This document shows positions 11,300 to 21,445 of a stretch of 64,000 nt of DNA, in pieces; the first letter of the stretch is position 1, and the number at the start of each line of letters is the position of its first letter. The stretch covers positions 19,258,852-19,322,851 of the forward strand of contig CM070520.1 of the NCBI GenBank assembly GCA_036346375.1, read 5' to 3'. The notes under the pieces are model-generated. The model made no database searches and was not told where the DNA came from. It saw only the letters and a list, made by a program, of their open reading frames with translations. The translations under genes and the position numbers were made by a program. This DNA is from Guadua angustifolia. Its lineage: Eukaryota; Streptophyta; Magnoliopsida; Poales; Poaceae.

Positions 11300-11422
11300 C
11301 TACATTGGCTCCAGGAGTTCTTCATTCCGATAATTCAAGCAAACATTGCCCACTAACAGGCCTTGGCCCAATTGTTGCATGATGACCTCGCCATAGTCCT
11401 TGCCATCAATTGCCTCTTGGAG
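11300..11422 (-). pseudogene. Orphan exon-like ORF fragment, unrecognised
   Basis: The minus strand has an acceptor-like TTGTCCTAG followed by 40 open codons ending in TAG. The translation begins LQEAIDGKDYGEVIMQQLGQ and has balanced, protein-like composition, unlike the AT-rich surroundings. I do not recognise the family. It may be the last exon of a gene fragment carried by the surrounding transposon. The call rests on composition and the acceptor only. Confidence 0.3.
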
Positions 11423-12325
11423 CTAGGACAACTATTGTTAGGCTAGTTGCTCTAATGTTGGGGTAGAAGCAGATCCCCGTAATTAGTTTCTATGAATTAG
11501 ATGCAACAAAAGTACATTTAGAAATAGAATAGAACATTACCTAAGATTCCATCATTAGTGAAAGAATGTAGAGAACAATAGTAAAGAAGATGGCAGGTTA
11601 GAAGACTAATGCTGTGTGAAGAAGGCAGGAAAAGACAAAGCTTAATTATATGAACCGTCGGGTTAAAGCTGAATGTTACATGCTCCAATAAAGACGGTTC
11701 TCAAATATAGCTGGCAGTGATAAATCTACTTACAAAGATGGTTATAAGAACAAATTGTCAATGTCACATCATAGACGGCAGCTCTAGGAATGTAGCTGTC
11801 CATGATAAGGTGGTTCATTACAAATGGCTATGTAATAAAAATCATCTGTGTTTCATCATAGATGGTTAAGATGTTCATACTATCTGTGAAAATGATCTCG
11901 GCTTGATTATCACATACGTTTGCTTTAAACTAACCATCTGTAATAGTTTTAGCGTAATTTTTCTTGGGCCTTCACGAACAGATTTTTACACAACCGTCAA
12001 AACCTTCCTAGTTAAGGTGTCAGAGATGACGCTTTGTGTGGTAGTGTTGGAACTACAAGCTAACAATATACGCATCACACATCGAGCATTAGTTTACGAA
12101 ACGCTGGTTACCTGAACTAGAACAAATACGCAGCCAAACAAGAAGAAACTTTTTGAAAACTAAAAAAAGTAATTAATACTTGCCCTCGCAAAATAAAAGG
12201 TAATTTATGCATGCTTCATCGTCTTCATTTATTCGTAGCGCATACTCGGCAGTACATTGTACTAGTCATGTGTCCGTGCATTGTAACGAAAATTCAATTT
12301 GCGACAAAAAGTTTATTTGCAAAGA

Positions 12326-15209
12326 TGTCGGGACCCGAATATGCAAATCCGGACCCTCTGTGTATACTGCACTAGTCCAGGATCACGCTAGTGCACACAG
12401 GCTCAACATTAGTGAATATCACAATCATACACAACGTAAATAAGGTAAAAGACATAATATATTAAATATTACCAGTTAAATGACCTTATGGTCAACTTAC
12501 TTAACAATGCCTCACAAGGCTGAACAACAAATTCAACTGCAACGGAATGAAGACGTAGATAACCCCCAAGATACCACGAAGTAACTGACAAGGCTCGCAC
12601 CCTAAACATTCGTCTCTTCATGGTACTCCTTCTTCAGCACGATGATTTTTGTAGGCAAGGGTGAGTACATCAACACGTACTCAACAAGTTGTGCACAGAA
12701 TGCAATCCTATTATAGCTATATGCAAGCTTATTCCAAAGGAAGGCTCATGGTTCATAAGCAATAAGCGACATTTGAAAACATATACAATTCATAGATTGA
12801 AAAGACAAGAAACAAATAATAACAAGTAAATAGATTCAGTGATTCTCAAATAAACCAAATTTCTCATCCTAAGTCAAGATTCAACCTTTCATGGCATCCT
12901 GCCATCCATCCCAAGTTTTCATTTTCAAAAGTCTAAACCCTTGACTGTAATCCCCGAGCATTGCTCAATACCGTGAGCACGGCTATCTGAATAGTTTGTA
13001 CACTCTGCAGAGGTTATGCACTTTACCCACATGATACAACCATGCACCACACGGTAACGATCGTAAACGAAGCCTTTACAATGCATCCTCTTAACCCGAT
13101 GCTACCCGCTAAGGTTTCAACATCAAGGGCTACACCACCACAACAGGGCCCCCTCTTGCGCCATGTGAGTTTCTCCGTGAACCCGGACCCACACCACCAA
13201 GATAGCACTTAAGTTAAGCATTTGCAAATTAGTCACTAAGCTGTCCCATTCGCATATGTGGTTGCATGATTGACTCAGTCAAAGGCTCGCAAGGTGTCCT
13301 TATGGTTTGATCAAAGCAAGACATACACATACCCTTTACCCATCGGGCCCACCCAGCATCCCCGCCCTTGCCACTTGCTTTGACCCAAAATCATAACCAC
13401 CCCAGCTTGATTACTAAGCACCACGTGCCATCAACAATTCAATATCGTTGCGTGACATCCGTTGCCAACACAACTCAATCTCATCGTGTGACCACACATG
13501 ACACACAAATTCAAAACATTGTTCCATATTCCATTAATCAAGATTATTTATCAAAGATTCAAGTACATGTGATGACGTGGCATGGCTAAGCAATTCTAAC
13601 TCGATCTAATCCTCCATGTTGATTTCATTATTAACCAACTATAGTAAACCAACCTAGGGTGACAAGTGGATCATGGCATACAACTAGCAAGGTAGGGTAT
13701 AATTCAAAAAGGTACAATAGCTAATCCCAAACTTATGTTGAAATCATTTTATACACATAAAATAATAAGTGATAAGGTAAATCAAAATAGCATGCAATCT
13801 AGTTTATTGGTGCAACATGATCAAAGCACAACTTGCCTTCGTTAAACTCCTGTTCCTGGTCTGGAAATAATTCCTGAGCTGAGAAATCCCCTTCCGAAGC
13901 CTCGCACAATTCAACATCTACGCGAATCGAGAGAGAAAAGCAAATAAAAACCAAAACCAAAGAGCAAACAAATTCAAAAATTCAAATAAAAGCCACCATT
14001 AGAAAGATCTCAATTTTACAAATTTTTAGGAATTTGAATCACCTCAATCCGAATTCGTATCACGAAAGTTATAAGGTTTTGAAGTTTGAAAATCCTGAAA
14101 ATACCCTGAAAATAGAAATTCCGAATTTAGCGAATTATTTCTATATGGAAAAGTCTGATTTTTCCGACGTCAGCTAGCCACACAATGCCAACGTGATGCC
14201 AACGCGGCGCCACCTCAGCAATGCGATCTACGTGGCAACACGTGTCAATGAAGCATCAACTCAACCTTAACCGGCGACGTGGCGAGATCTTGGTGCTCCG
14301 TTGGCGATCGGACGGCTGACAACTTTCCCGAGCGATGATGGCTGGCGGCGGCGAGTTCTTCCCGGAGTCGAGGACGACGATACCTCCGACGGCGTTCTAG
14401 CGTGCTCCGGCGACGAAGAAACGGCAGTTCCGACGAAGCGCGACGTGAGGAGTTCGAATCCAGAACCCACTCGGCGGAAGATACTCCGGTGATGAGAAAT
14501 CACGGCGAATTCTCGGCAAGAAGACGTCGCAGACTCCGGCGACTCCGTGGCCTCTCGGTGACTCTCCGTGTGGCGCTTTAGGGAAAGCGGCGGCTCAAGG
14601 TGAGTATCGGGGAGGGTCCTTGGTCCTTTTATACCCCGCGACGGCGCGGCAAACAAGGAAGGAACGACGGCAGCATGTTCGAATACGAGACGGCGGCGGT
14701 GAATTTCCAAAATCGGAGACGATGACTCCCATCCGTCTGATCGGCTTTCGACGGTTATGATCTCCTAGGGTTTCCTATTCGGGCGCGATGATGAAGGCCG
14801 TTGGATCTTCATCCAACGGTCCACGTTAATCCCACTAAAACCCGTTCATCCTGCACAGTGCATGGGCCGAGGCCCGCTACTATTCATTCCTTAAATACTT
14901 CGAATTTCCTTTTTAAAATATTCTGATTAAATGTTTTGATTTATTTAAGGCTATAAAATACTCTAAAATTCCCAAAAATTCTCAAAAATATTTTAAGCTA
15001 TTCTGGATTTAAATAAAATATTTTCACAAAAACTTTATTATGCAAATATATTCTTATAATTATTTCTTGACAAAAGATAATGTAAACTAATTCAAAATAA
15101 TTTAAATAAATCTCAGAAAATCCAATAAAATCCAGAAAAATCATAAAAATCATAAATGGCAATAAAATAATATTTAATAATTGAAAAGCTGAAATTTTGG
15201 GATGTTACA
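12326..15209 (-). mobile_element. Solo LTR of a long-LTR retrotransposon (likely gypsy), TSD AAAGA
   Basis: On the minus strand it begins TGTAACATCCCAAAATTTCAG (at 15209) and ends in CGACA (at 12326). The 5-bp target duplication AAAGA is exact at 12321-12325 and 15210-15214. No internal domain is present, so it is a solo LTR left by recombination between two LTRs. On the minus strand TATAAAAGG lies near 14630, followed by a GC-rich leader that is open for 147 codons (14710-14267) but resembles no protein. Shared blocks show it is the same family as 30890-34034 and 58581-63160. Confidence 0.9.
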
Positions 15210-15213
15210 AAAG

Positions 15214-15335
15214 AGCACTAACAGTGGCATAGGTGGGTAATTAAAGAGCAGTGGCAAAGATGGGTAATTAAGAGCACTAACAGTGGCAAAGGTGGGTAAT
15301 TAAAGAGCAGTGGCAAAGGTGGGTAATTTTGATGA
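15214..15335. repeat. Short tandem repeat around GGTGGGTAATTAAAGAGCA
   Basis: AGTGGCAWAGRTGGGTAATTA recurs four times between 15214 and 15335, alternating with AGAGCACTAAC or AAGAGC. It immediately follows the solo LTR target site. Non-coding. Confidence 0.8.
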
Positions 15336-15416
15336 AATGACGTGGGAAGAAACTCTCACTTTATATAGTAGAGATTAGTGGGGAATAGCATCATCGGCAT
15401 AGATGATTTGCAATAC

Positions 15417-15678
15417 TTAATTTGTAGCAGCCTTTCTGGCTAACCTGCCCCAAGTAACAACCACAAACACATATGCTTTGTCATATGCCTTGTCAAAGAG
15501 ACAGAAATGAGCTATTCTCCATGATTTCTTGATCAGCAGAGCATACAACACCACCCAGAGGCCATCAACAAACCCTGACCCAAGTAAAAGAACATTGCCT
15601 CGACCGAGTACTTTTGACTTCTCCATCGATTGTTATGCCCTTGTGCAACATTGCCCAAGCAATTCCTTTCAAGAGGAA
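15417..15678 (-). pseudogene. 3' end fragment of an LRR receptor-like protein gene
   Basis: The minus strand encodes the C-terminus of an RLP: LERNC-type cap remnant, then a hydrophobic segment LGSGFVDGLWVVLYALL, a basic stop-transfer stretch KKSWR, and a short cytoplasmic tail FDKAYDKAYVFVVV ending at TAA (15417-15419). It parallels the end of the large RLP at 40921-43671 (LGSGFVVGLWVV, KKTWRIAYFRFFDKVYDKVHVF). Everything N-terminal to the cap is missing: the sequence is cut at 15678, where an LTR begins. There is also a frame change near 15600. No kinase is present. A relic of a second RLP locus. Confidence 0.8.
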
Positions 15679-16150
15679 TGTAACATCCTGAAAATTTTTA
15701 AATATAAAAAAATGAAAAATTTAAAAATGAAAGTGAATAAAAATTTCAGTTAGAATCAAGATTTTGATTTAAAATAGTATCTTTTTCCTCATTTTCTTGC
15801 ATTTTAACCTTAAGTAAAGAATGAATTGAATTGCAATATTAAAACTTTTTCATCTAAAATAAAAAATACATAAAAATAAGTTTTAAATGTGATATTAATT
15901 TGAATTTTTATTTTTGAATTTTCTAGCATTTTGGGTTTTCTTGAGGCTTTTGCTTTTGAAAGAAAAGTCATATATATTGAAGTGGTAAAAAGGTAAAAGT
16001 AAGAAAGTAAAAGTAAAATATAAAAAAATCTAAAATTATAATAATAAAATATCAGAATACTCCAAACTCATCCAGAACCCTAATCATGATATTTGAGATA
16101 ATCTGAACAATTAAATAAAAGAAAAGGTATGATAATCATGGAATAAGATA
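15679..16150 (+). mobile_element. Truncated LTR of the same TGTAACATCC family
   Basis: Begins TGTAACATCCTGAAAATTTT directly at the break in the RLP fragment. AT-rich sequence follows, like the U3 of the solo LTRs in this window. It ends without an identifiable LTR 3' end near 16150, just before DUF6598-like coding sequence. The end is approximate. Confidence 0.6.
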
Positions 16151-16158
16151 TGATAATC

Positions 16159-16504
16159 GTGGACCTGAAAGCGGGATTAGAATGGCCGATACATGTCTTC
16201 CGCATCGTCGCCGTGCACGATGTGCTTGACCGCAAGCACAACTATATCTTCAACCGCGAGAGGGACGACGCGCAGGCGCTCACTGGAGAGGCAAACGCCG
16301 CGAATTATTCGATTTAACCCTTCTCGCATGCGTTGCTCTTTGTTTGAGTTGATTTGTTAATTGTTATAGTGTTATTTCAATGCTGTTGTCATTCTAAACC
16401 TGGATGGGGGCAAGCTCGGAAAAAACTCTAAATATGGATGCACTTTCTTATGCTATGCACGATTCTAGGTTCCAATCTACCATCTAATTAAGTTTCATGG
16501 CCGT
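16159..16504 (+). pseudogene. DUF6598 gene copy A, exon 2 and start of its intron
   Basis: 16159-16317 encodes the middle of a DUF6598-type protein: GLEWPIHVFRIVAVHDVLDR then NYIFNRERDDAQALTGE, with stop TAA at 16315. The following intron sequence to 16504 is collinear with 38680-38846 of copy B (AATTATTCGATTTAACCCTTCTCGCATG and later GCTCGGAAAAAACTC). Its exon 1 is not found upstream, where an LTR fragment ends. The rest of the gene resumes 18.9 kb downstream at 35424-36248. Biochemical role of DUF6598 is unknown. Exon limits are inferred by comparison; no clear donor is visible here. Confidence 0.7.
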
Positions 16505-16731
16505 CTTGTACAAGCGGTTCGTGTCCCCAACCGCTTATAGATCTTTAGAAGGGGTTTGGGACACAAATCGCTTCTAGAACTAGGGCTTCAGAAGAGGTTC
16601 GTGTCTAGAATCGTTTCTAGAGACCCCCTCCGGCTTGTTGCCCATGAACCGCTTGTGGCGCAGAGAGCACAAGCGGTGCGCAACTAACCGTTTGTAATAG
16701 GCCGTTTGTGAAGATCGATTCTGTAGTAGTG
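16505..16731. mobile_element. Right end of another CACTA element
   Basis: Contains repeated AAGCGGTT / AACCGCTT motifs in both orientations (16512, 16530, 16564, 16655, 16670) and ends with TTCTGTAGTAGTG at 16719-16731, a CACTA terminus in inverted orientation. No left end with the same repeats was found nearby, so it is a remnant. It breaks the DUF6598 copy A intron on its left and the hAT remnant on its right. Confidence 0.75.
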
Positions 16732-17242
16732 TCGGATCGGTACGGCCCGAAACAGCCCGTGTGTGCCTGCGTTGTATGTGTAGGTGAGCAAATCAAGGAG
16801 TAAAGGAAAAAAAACTCTGGATGGACTAAAGAAAAGGAATGGAATGCATGCATGAGATGTAAGTGTGGGTGAGCAAATCAATAAGTAAATATATGGCTGC
16901 ATGCGTGTGATTGGAAGGAGCAACCGAATCAAGGAAATCGAAAAGAATAAACGCAATAGGATTTTGTTTCGACAGGAGAAAAAGGAAGTTCAAGACAGAT
17001 AAAGAAAGAAATCAATCCGTGATCATTTTCTCTCGTAGCAATAGTATAAATAGGCTAGATCTAGGCCGGCACGGCACGAAGCAGACACGAAACGCAAATA
17101 GACCATGCTTGGGCTTCGGCGGGCCAGTCCAGTCCAGCACGGCGAGCACGATAGACCGTTGTAGTCCGATACAGTTTAGACCCGAAGCACGATAAACCTG
17201 TACCAGTCCAATTCGATCTAACCTGGCACGACACCCACCTTA
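16732..17242. mobile_element. Truncated hAT element (copy of 30218-30739)
   Basis: Closely similar to 30275-30739 in the same order, including the GGCTGCATGC, ATAGTATAAAT and GGGCTTCGGCGGGCCAG blocks. It ends CACCTTA, against CACCTCTA in the intact copy, followed by the target-site sequence CTCATCCC at 17243-17250. The left end and left target copy were lost where the CACTA end at 16731 joins. Confidence 0.8.
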
Positions 17243-17473
17243 CTCATCCCGATGAGTTGTTATGCTGGAGATCCGGTCCGTCGACCAGAGCATCGCAATG
17301 TACTGCATTAGCATGCTGTTCAACTTCCTCATTGGGTTGCATGCACGTAAGTTTTAGCTAGACAAAATTATACGTGGCATTGCGATCTTGGATACTGCAA
17401 GTGCACAACCTAGCTTATATTACTGCAAGCTAATAATGTGATCAGACAATGATGGTTTTTTTGGCTGGATGGG

Positions 17474-19126
17474 TGAAAGTGCATCTAGGTCCCTAATTGT
17501 GTTTTGGATGATTAATTACAAACGTTTAAGGGACTAATGGCTTAAATAAGTGCATAAGCAGGTGTTAGTCCCAAAAGGAACACATCTACGGACAATGACG
17601 ACCCTCAAAAAGGAAAAGAAGAACGGCGTCGACTTAGCATAGATTTTTCATTTGATTGAGTCGATAGAATCGCCGTACTATCAAGAGGGATGGAATGTAG
17701 GTGCTTTAGAAATAACCTCTATGCTCAGATGAACAAGTTGTACTAAATGAGATTTGGAAGTTTTCCAGTTCGACACTCACATTGCGTTTTCCTCTCTTGC
17801 TGATATCATCGGATAGTCCGATGTTGATATCGGATAGTCTGATGGTATCGAACTTTCCGGTGTGAGTGTGGTTGCTAGTTTTGGTCCTCTCTGGAAAAGT
17901 CGGACTGTCCGATAGTTGATATCAGATTGTTCGATGTGGTCTGAAAATTTTTCTAAGTGCTTGAACTTGGAACTCTCGGGAATTATCGGATTGTCCGATG
18001 GCAGATTTCGGATAGTCCGATATGGACTTAGAAAGTTTTTTTGGAAACCTTCTTCTGCTTTGAAAACTCTCTGGAATTATTGGAACGTCCGATGTCTCAT
18101 ATCGGACAGTCCGATATACACTTAGAAATTTTGAAAGTATCTGAGCTGTGATGAAAACTCTCGGGTTTTATCGGAATGTCCGATGTGTGTCATCGGATAG
18201 TCCGATATGTGTTTTCTTTCAAAAGAATTTGAATTTTTGAGTGGAGTCGTTCTGGAGATTTATACATATCGGATAGTCCGATGATAGGTATCGGATAGTC
18301 CGATGTGAGGCCTGACACAGGGCAGAACGGCTATATTTTGTGTCTTGGCTATAAATACACCACCCACTCCCTCATTTATGGTGACCAACCTGTGAGCTGA
18401 ACATTTATTTCATCTTGGCTTTCCTCTTGCTCTCTCTTGAGTTCATCTTGAGATATTTGTTGAGAGTTAAAGCAAGAGTCTTTCTAGTGCCCCGATTTCA
18501 AAACCGTGAAAGTTCATTTGAGCACTAGAGCGATTTTCAAGAGCGAATATACATTCCATTCATTACTCTTGGAGATTGAGGTCTCCTAGACGGCTAGGAG
18601 TTACCGGTGAGCTCCCGATCTTCGTGTGGGAAGCCGCCGGAAGTTTGTGAAGGGTTGATTCCACCTCCGCAAGGAATGGGATCAAGAAGTGAAACCGGCG
18701 AGTGCTTTGTGCAACACCGGGAGGAAAGAGGTCAAGTGAGACCCGGGCTTTGTGCCTCCTCAACGGAGACGTAGGATCTCCTCAAAGATCCGAACTTTGG
18801 GAAAAACCAACCGTGCATCGAATCTTTGGTGTGGTATTTTCTTGTTGCTTCTTTTAGGTTTACTTAAAGTAACTGAAGTATCTTGCTCACTAGCATCTTG
18901 CCTTGTGTTTATTGGTTCACTACCCAAGATCTATTTTTATCTGTGCTAATCCTGTAAGCTCTCGCTCTGATCGGACAGTCTGACCGCTCATATCGGATAT
19001 TCTGATATATATATCGGATAGTCCGATATCAAAGTCGGATAGTCCGGTAATTCTGCTGCAAATTAGGTTTTAAATTTTTGTAAACGCCTATTCACCCCCC
19101 CTCTAGGCGACTTTTTCGATCCTTCA
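17474..19126 (+). repeat. Copia 5' LTR
   Basis: 1653 bp, starting TGAAAGTGCATCTAGG and ending CGATCCTTCA. It contains a TATAAATA box at 18350-18357 with a transcribed leader after it. Some ten copies of a palindrome-like 14-mer (ATCGGATAGTCCGAT and variants) lie between 17800 and 18310 and again at 18970-19050. Confidence 0.97.
18350..18357 (+). promoter_or_regulatory. TATA box of the copia 5' LTR
   Basis: TATAAATA in the context GGCTATAAATACACC. The same box is found in the 3' LTR at 28384-28391. Position in the LTR middle fits the U3/R boundary that drives element transcription. Confidence 0.8.
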
Positions 19127-19128
19127 AT

Positions 19129-19141
19129 TGGTATCAGAGCC
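19129..19141 (+). other. Copia primer binding site
   Basis: TGGTATCAGAGCC, two bases after the 5' LTR end. This is the sequence complementary to the 3' end of plant initiator tRNA-Met, the usual primer for copia reverse transcription. Confidence 0.9.
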
Positions 19142-19181
19142 AAATCTCCGTAATTTGGCTTAACCGCTTGGAGAATCTAAG

Positions 19182-21401
19182 ATGTCGGATACGCAAAAGA
19201 ATACCGAAGGCCTTAACCAAACCAAGGTTGCGGGCTCCGGTTCTGGGGTTGCAATTCCATTTGATTATAATTCCCTCGGTGTCTCAAGCTCCTCATTGTA
19301 TGTTTCCGTGCCCTCCGGTCGAGCGCCTCATTTCGATGGCACTCACTATGCCGCATGGAAACATAAGATGAAGATGCACTTGAGATCGCTTCACCCCTCT
19401 ATCTGGAAGATTGTGCAAACAGTTTTTCAGCCTATTGATCCAGAAAATCTCACACCCGAAGAAGACAAAGCTCAACACTTCAATGATTTGGCCGTCAATG
19501 CCTTATTCAATGCTTTGAGCGATTCTGAGTTTAACCGAGTTGATGGACTCGAAGAGGCTAAGGCAATTTGGGATAGACTCTTGGTCACTCATGAAGGAAT
19601 ATCAAGTGTCCGGGAATCAAAGATCGAGCTCATTATGGGTGAGCTAAGTCGGTTCACTTTGGAAGATGGAGAATCGTACACTAAGATGTTTGACCGCTTG
19701 ATGGTGCTTGTGAATCAAGCAAAAGGTCTTGGGTGCACCGATCTTACTGACAAGGCGGTTGTCAAGATCATCCTTCATGTGATCACCCCTACCAACCGCA
19801 ACCTTGTGCAACTAATCCGAGACCGGCCAAACTTCGACACCCTAACGCCTCATGATGTAATTGGCCGGCTAATGATGGAGGCGGAAGTTGTGGAAGAGCT
19901 CAAGTCCGGGAAGAAGAAGGGCATTGCTTTGAAGGCTGTCAAGATAGTGCGCCAAGCAGAAGAGGGCACGAGTGAAGACGAAGAGTCGTGTGGTCCATTG
20001 ACAAATGAGGACATGGCTCTATTTGTGCGAAGATTCAACAAATTCTTCAAGAAGAAGAATTTCAAACAAGGAGGTCAATCAAGAAACTTTAGAAGAAAAT
20101 CAAAGGGGAGACACTCCACAAGAAGGTGCTATGAATGCGGCGAAACCGGCCATTTCATTGCTGAGTGTCCGCATAAAGAGAACAAAGATGAGAAGTCGCA
20201 CAAGAAGGACAAGTACCGGGTCAAGGACAAGGAGAAGAGCAAGAAGTACAAGGGCAAGGGTCTTGCCTACATTGGAAAGGAGTGGAACTCCGACACTGAC
20301 TCCAACTCCGACTCCGACTCCGAGTCAAACTCCGACGAAGAAGGAGGAATTGCCTCCGTCACCATCGCCGTACCCTCTACTCCAACAATGTCGAAGGGCC
20401 TCTTCGATAACTTGAGCGATGACGATGAAGTTGCTCCAATGTGCCTCATGGCAAAGGGGCACAAGGTATCATTACTTGCCTCCACTCCCTCTATTGCAAA
20501 TGAATGTCTAGATGAGCACGATAGCGATAGTGATGATGATGACGTTAACACCGTGCTTAAGTCTATGAAAAACTTGGACATTCATAAATTAAATTTGCTC
20601 TTAAAGGATATTGAAAAATTGGAGGAAGTGGTAGAACAAAAGGAAGCTACTCTCGAAGCTCAAGAGGACTTGCTCATCCTCGAAAAGGAGAAAAATCGTG
20701 AGCTAGCGAAGAGCTTATCTTTTGAAAGAAACAAAAATGAGGAATTGGTTAAGAACTCAAAATTGACCAAATCCGAAATGACTAGTCTTGAGATCACCAA
20801 CGCTTCACTTAAAGAGGAACTTGCTAAGGCAAAGGATGCTTGCAAGGCTCTTGAGTTGAAGCTTGTTGATCTTAAGAATAGCCATCCCATCATCTCAACC
20901 ATTGACTCCAATCCTTCACTACCCTCTACAAGCAATGGATGTGCTAGATGTTACAACGTTAATATTGATGCTTGTGCCACTAACCTTGAGACTTTGCAAG
21001 TACTAGCTCATGAAAATGAGAAGCTCAAGGGAATGCTCGAAGATGGACTTCAAAAGTCCTATAAGGCTAGCAAGGGACTAGAGGAGTTCCTCGGTAAGCG
21101 CCAAGGTAAGCATGGGCTTGGATATGTCCCTCCTAAGGGCAAAGGAAGACATATTGTGGTTGCTCCTTTGAACAAGCCCATTCACTTCGTTAAGGGGGAA
21201 GCAAACTCTAAGCATAAGGCTCAATCCACTTTCTTTGCTTCATATGTGCTCAAGAGGACTAGCCTCGGTAGAGTAATTGCTTATCACATTGGGGGTAAGC
21301 CCAAAAATGCTCCTTATATGCGATCTATTTGGGTACCTAAATCACTTGTTGCTAACGTGCGTGGACCTAAACAAGTTTGGGTACCAAAGAGTAAAAACTA
21401 A
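19182..21401 (+). CDS. gag: Copia Gag polyprotein (nucleocapsid)
   Basis: Uninterrupted 739-residue ORF starting at ATG 19182, 41 bases after the primer site. It packages the element's RNA into particles in the cytoplasm. Residues about 45-235 form the gag/UBN2-like region (PHFDGTHYAAWKHKMKMHL, SRFTLEDGESYTKMFDRL). One CCHC zinc knuckle, CYECGETGHFIAEC, is at residues 316-329, flanked by Lys/Arg-rich stretches. An acidic Ser/Asp run (DSNSDSDSESNSDEE) follows near 370, and a long coiled-coil-like region rich in Glu, Lys and Leu covers about 455-595. The stop TAA at 21399 separates it from pol, which lies in another frame. The length and long coiled coil fit SIRE-like gags. It is the best-preserved ORF in the window. 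Confidence 0.9.
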   Translation: MSDTQKNTEGLNQTKVAGSGSGVAIPFDYNSLGVSSSSLYVSVPSGRAPHFDGTHYAAWKHKMKMHLRSLHPSIWKIVQTVFQPIDPENLTPEEDKAQHFNDLAVNALFNALSDSEFNRVDGLEEAKAIWDRLLVTHEGISSVRESKIELIMGELSRFTLEDGESYTKMFDRLMVLVNQAKGLGCTDLTDKAVVKIILHVITPTNRNLVQLIRDRPNFDTLTPHDVIGRLMMEAEVVEELKSGKKKGIALKAVKIVRQAEEGTSEDEESCGPLTNEDMALFVRRFNKFFKKKNFKQGGQSRNFRRKSKGRHSTRRCYECGETGHFIAECPHKENKDEKSHKKDKYRVKDKEKSKKYKGKGLAYIGKEWNSDTDSNSDSDSESNSDEEGGIASVTIAVPSTPTMSKGLFDNLSDDDEVAPMCLMAKGHKVSLLASTPSIANECLDEHDSDSDDDDVNTVLKSMKNLDIHKLNLLLKDIEKLEEVVEQKEATLEAQEDLLILEKEKNRELAKSLSFERNKNEELVKNSKLTKSEMTSLEITNASLKEELAKAKDACKALELKLVDLKNSHPIISTIDSNPSLPSTSNGCARCYNVNIDACATNLETLQVLAHENEKLKGMLEDGLQKSYKASKGLEEFLGKRQGKHGLGYVPPKGKGRHIVVAPLNKPIHFVKGEANSKHKAQSTFFASYVLKRTSLGRVIAYHIGGKPKNAPYMRSIWVPKSLVANVRGPKQVWVPKSKN

Positions 21402-21445
21402 ATTTCATTTTGTAGGCCTACATCTCCGGTGGATAAAGTTGGATC

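Larger units (their letters stand above)
10533..12046. mobile_element. Possible small CACTA-like element
   Basis: Starts CACTACTGTTG and ends GTGTGGTAGTG, which reads CACTACCACAC inverted, with AGACGGTTC- and AACCATCTG-type subterminal repeats inside (10660-10680, 11650-12000). Termini match only for about six bases, and flanking triplets (CAT, TTG) do not match, so the boundaries are uncertain. It contains the MITE at 10745-11270. No transposase is present. Confidence 0.35.

Noticed and set aside
17800..18310. Regularly recurring ATCGGATAGTCCGAT units, at first sight like a CRISPR array
   Set aside because: Spacing is irregular, units vary, and they lie inside the LTRs of a plant copia element.
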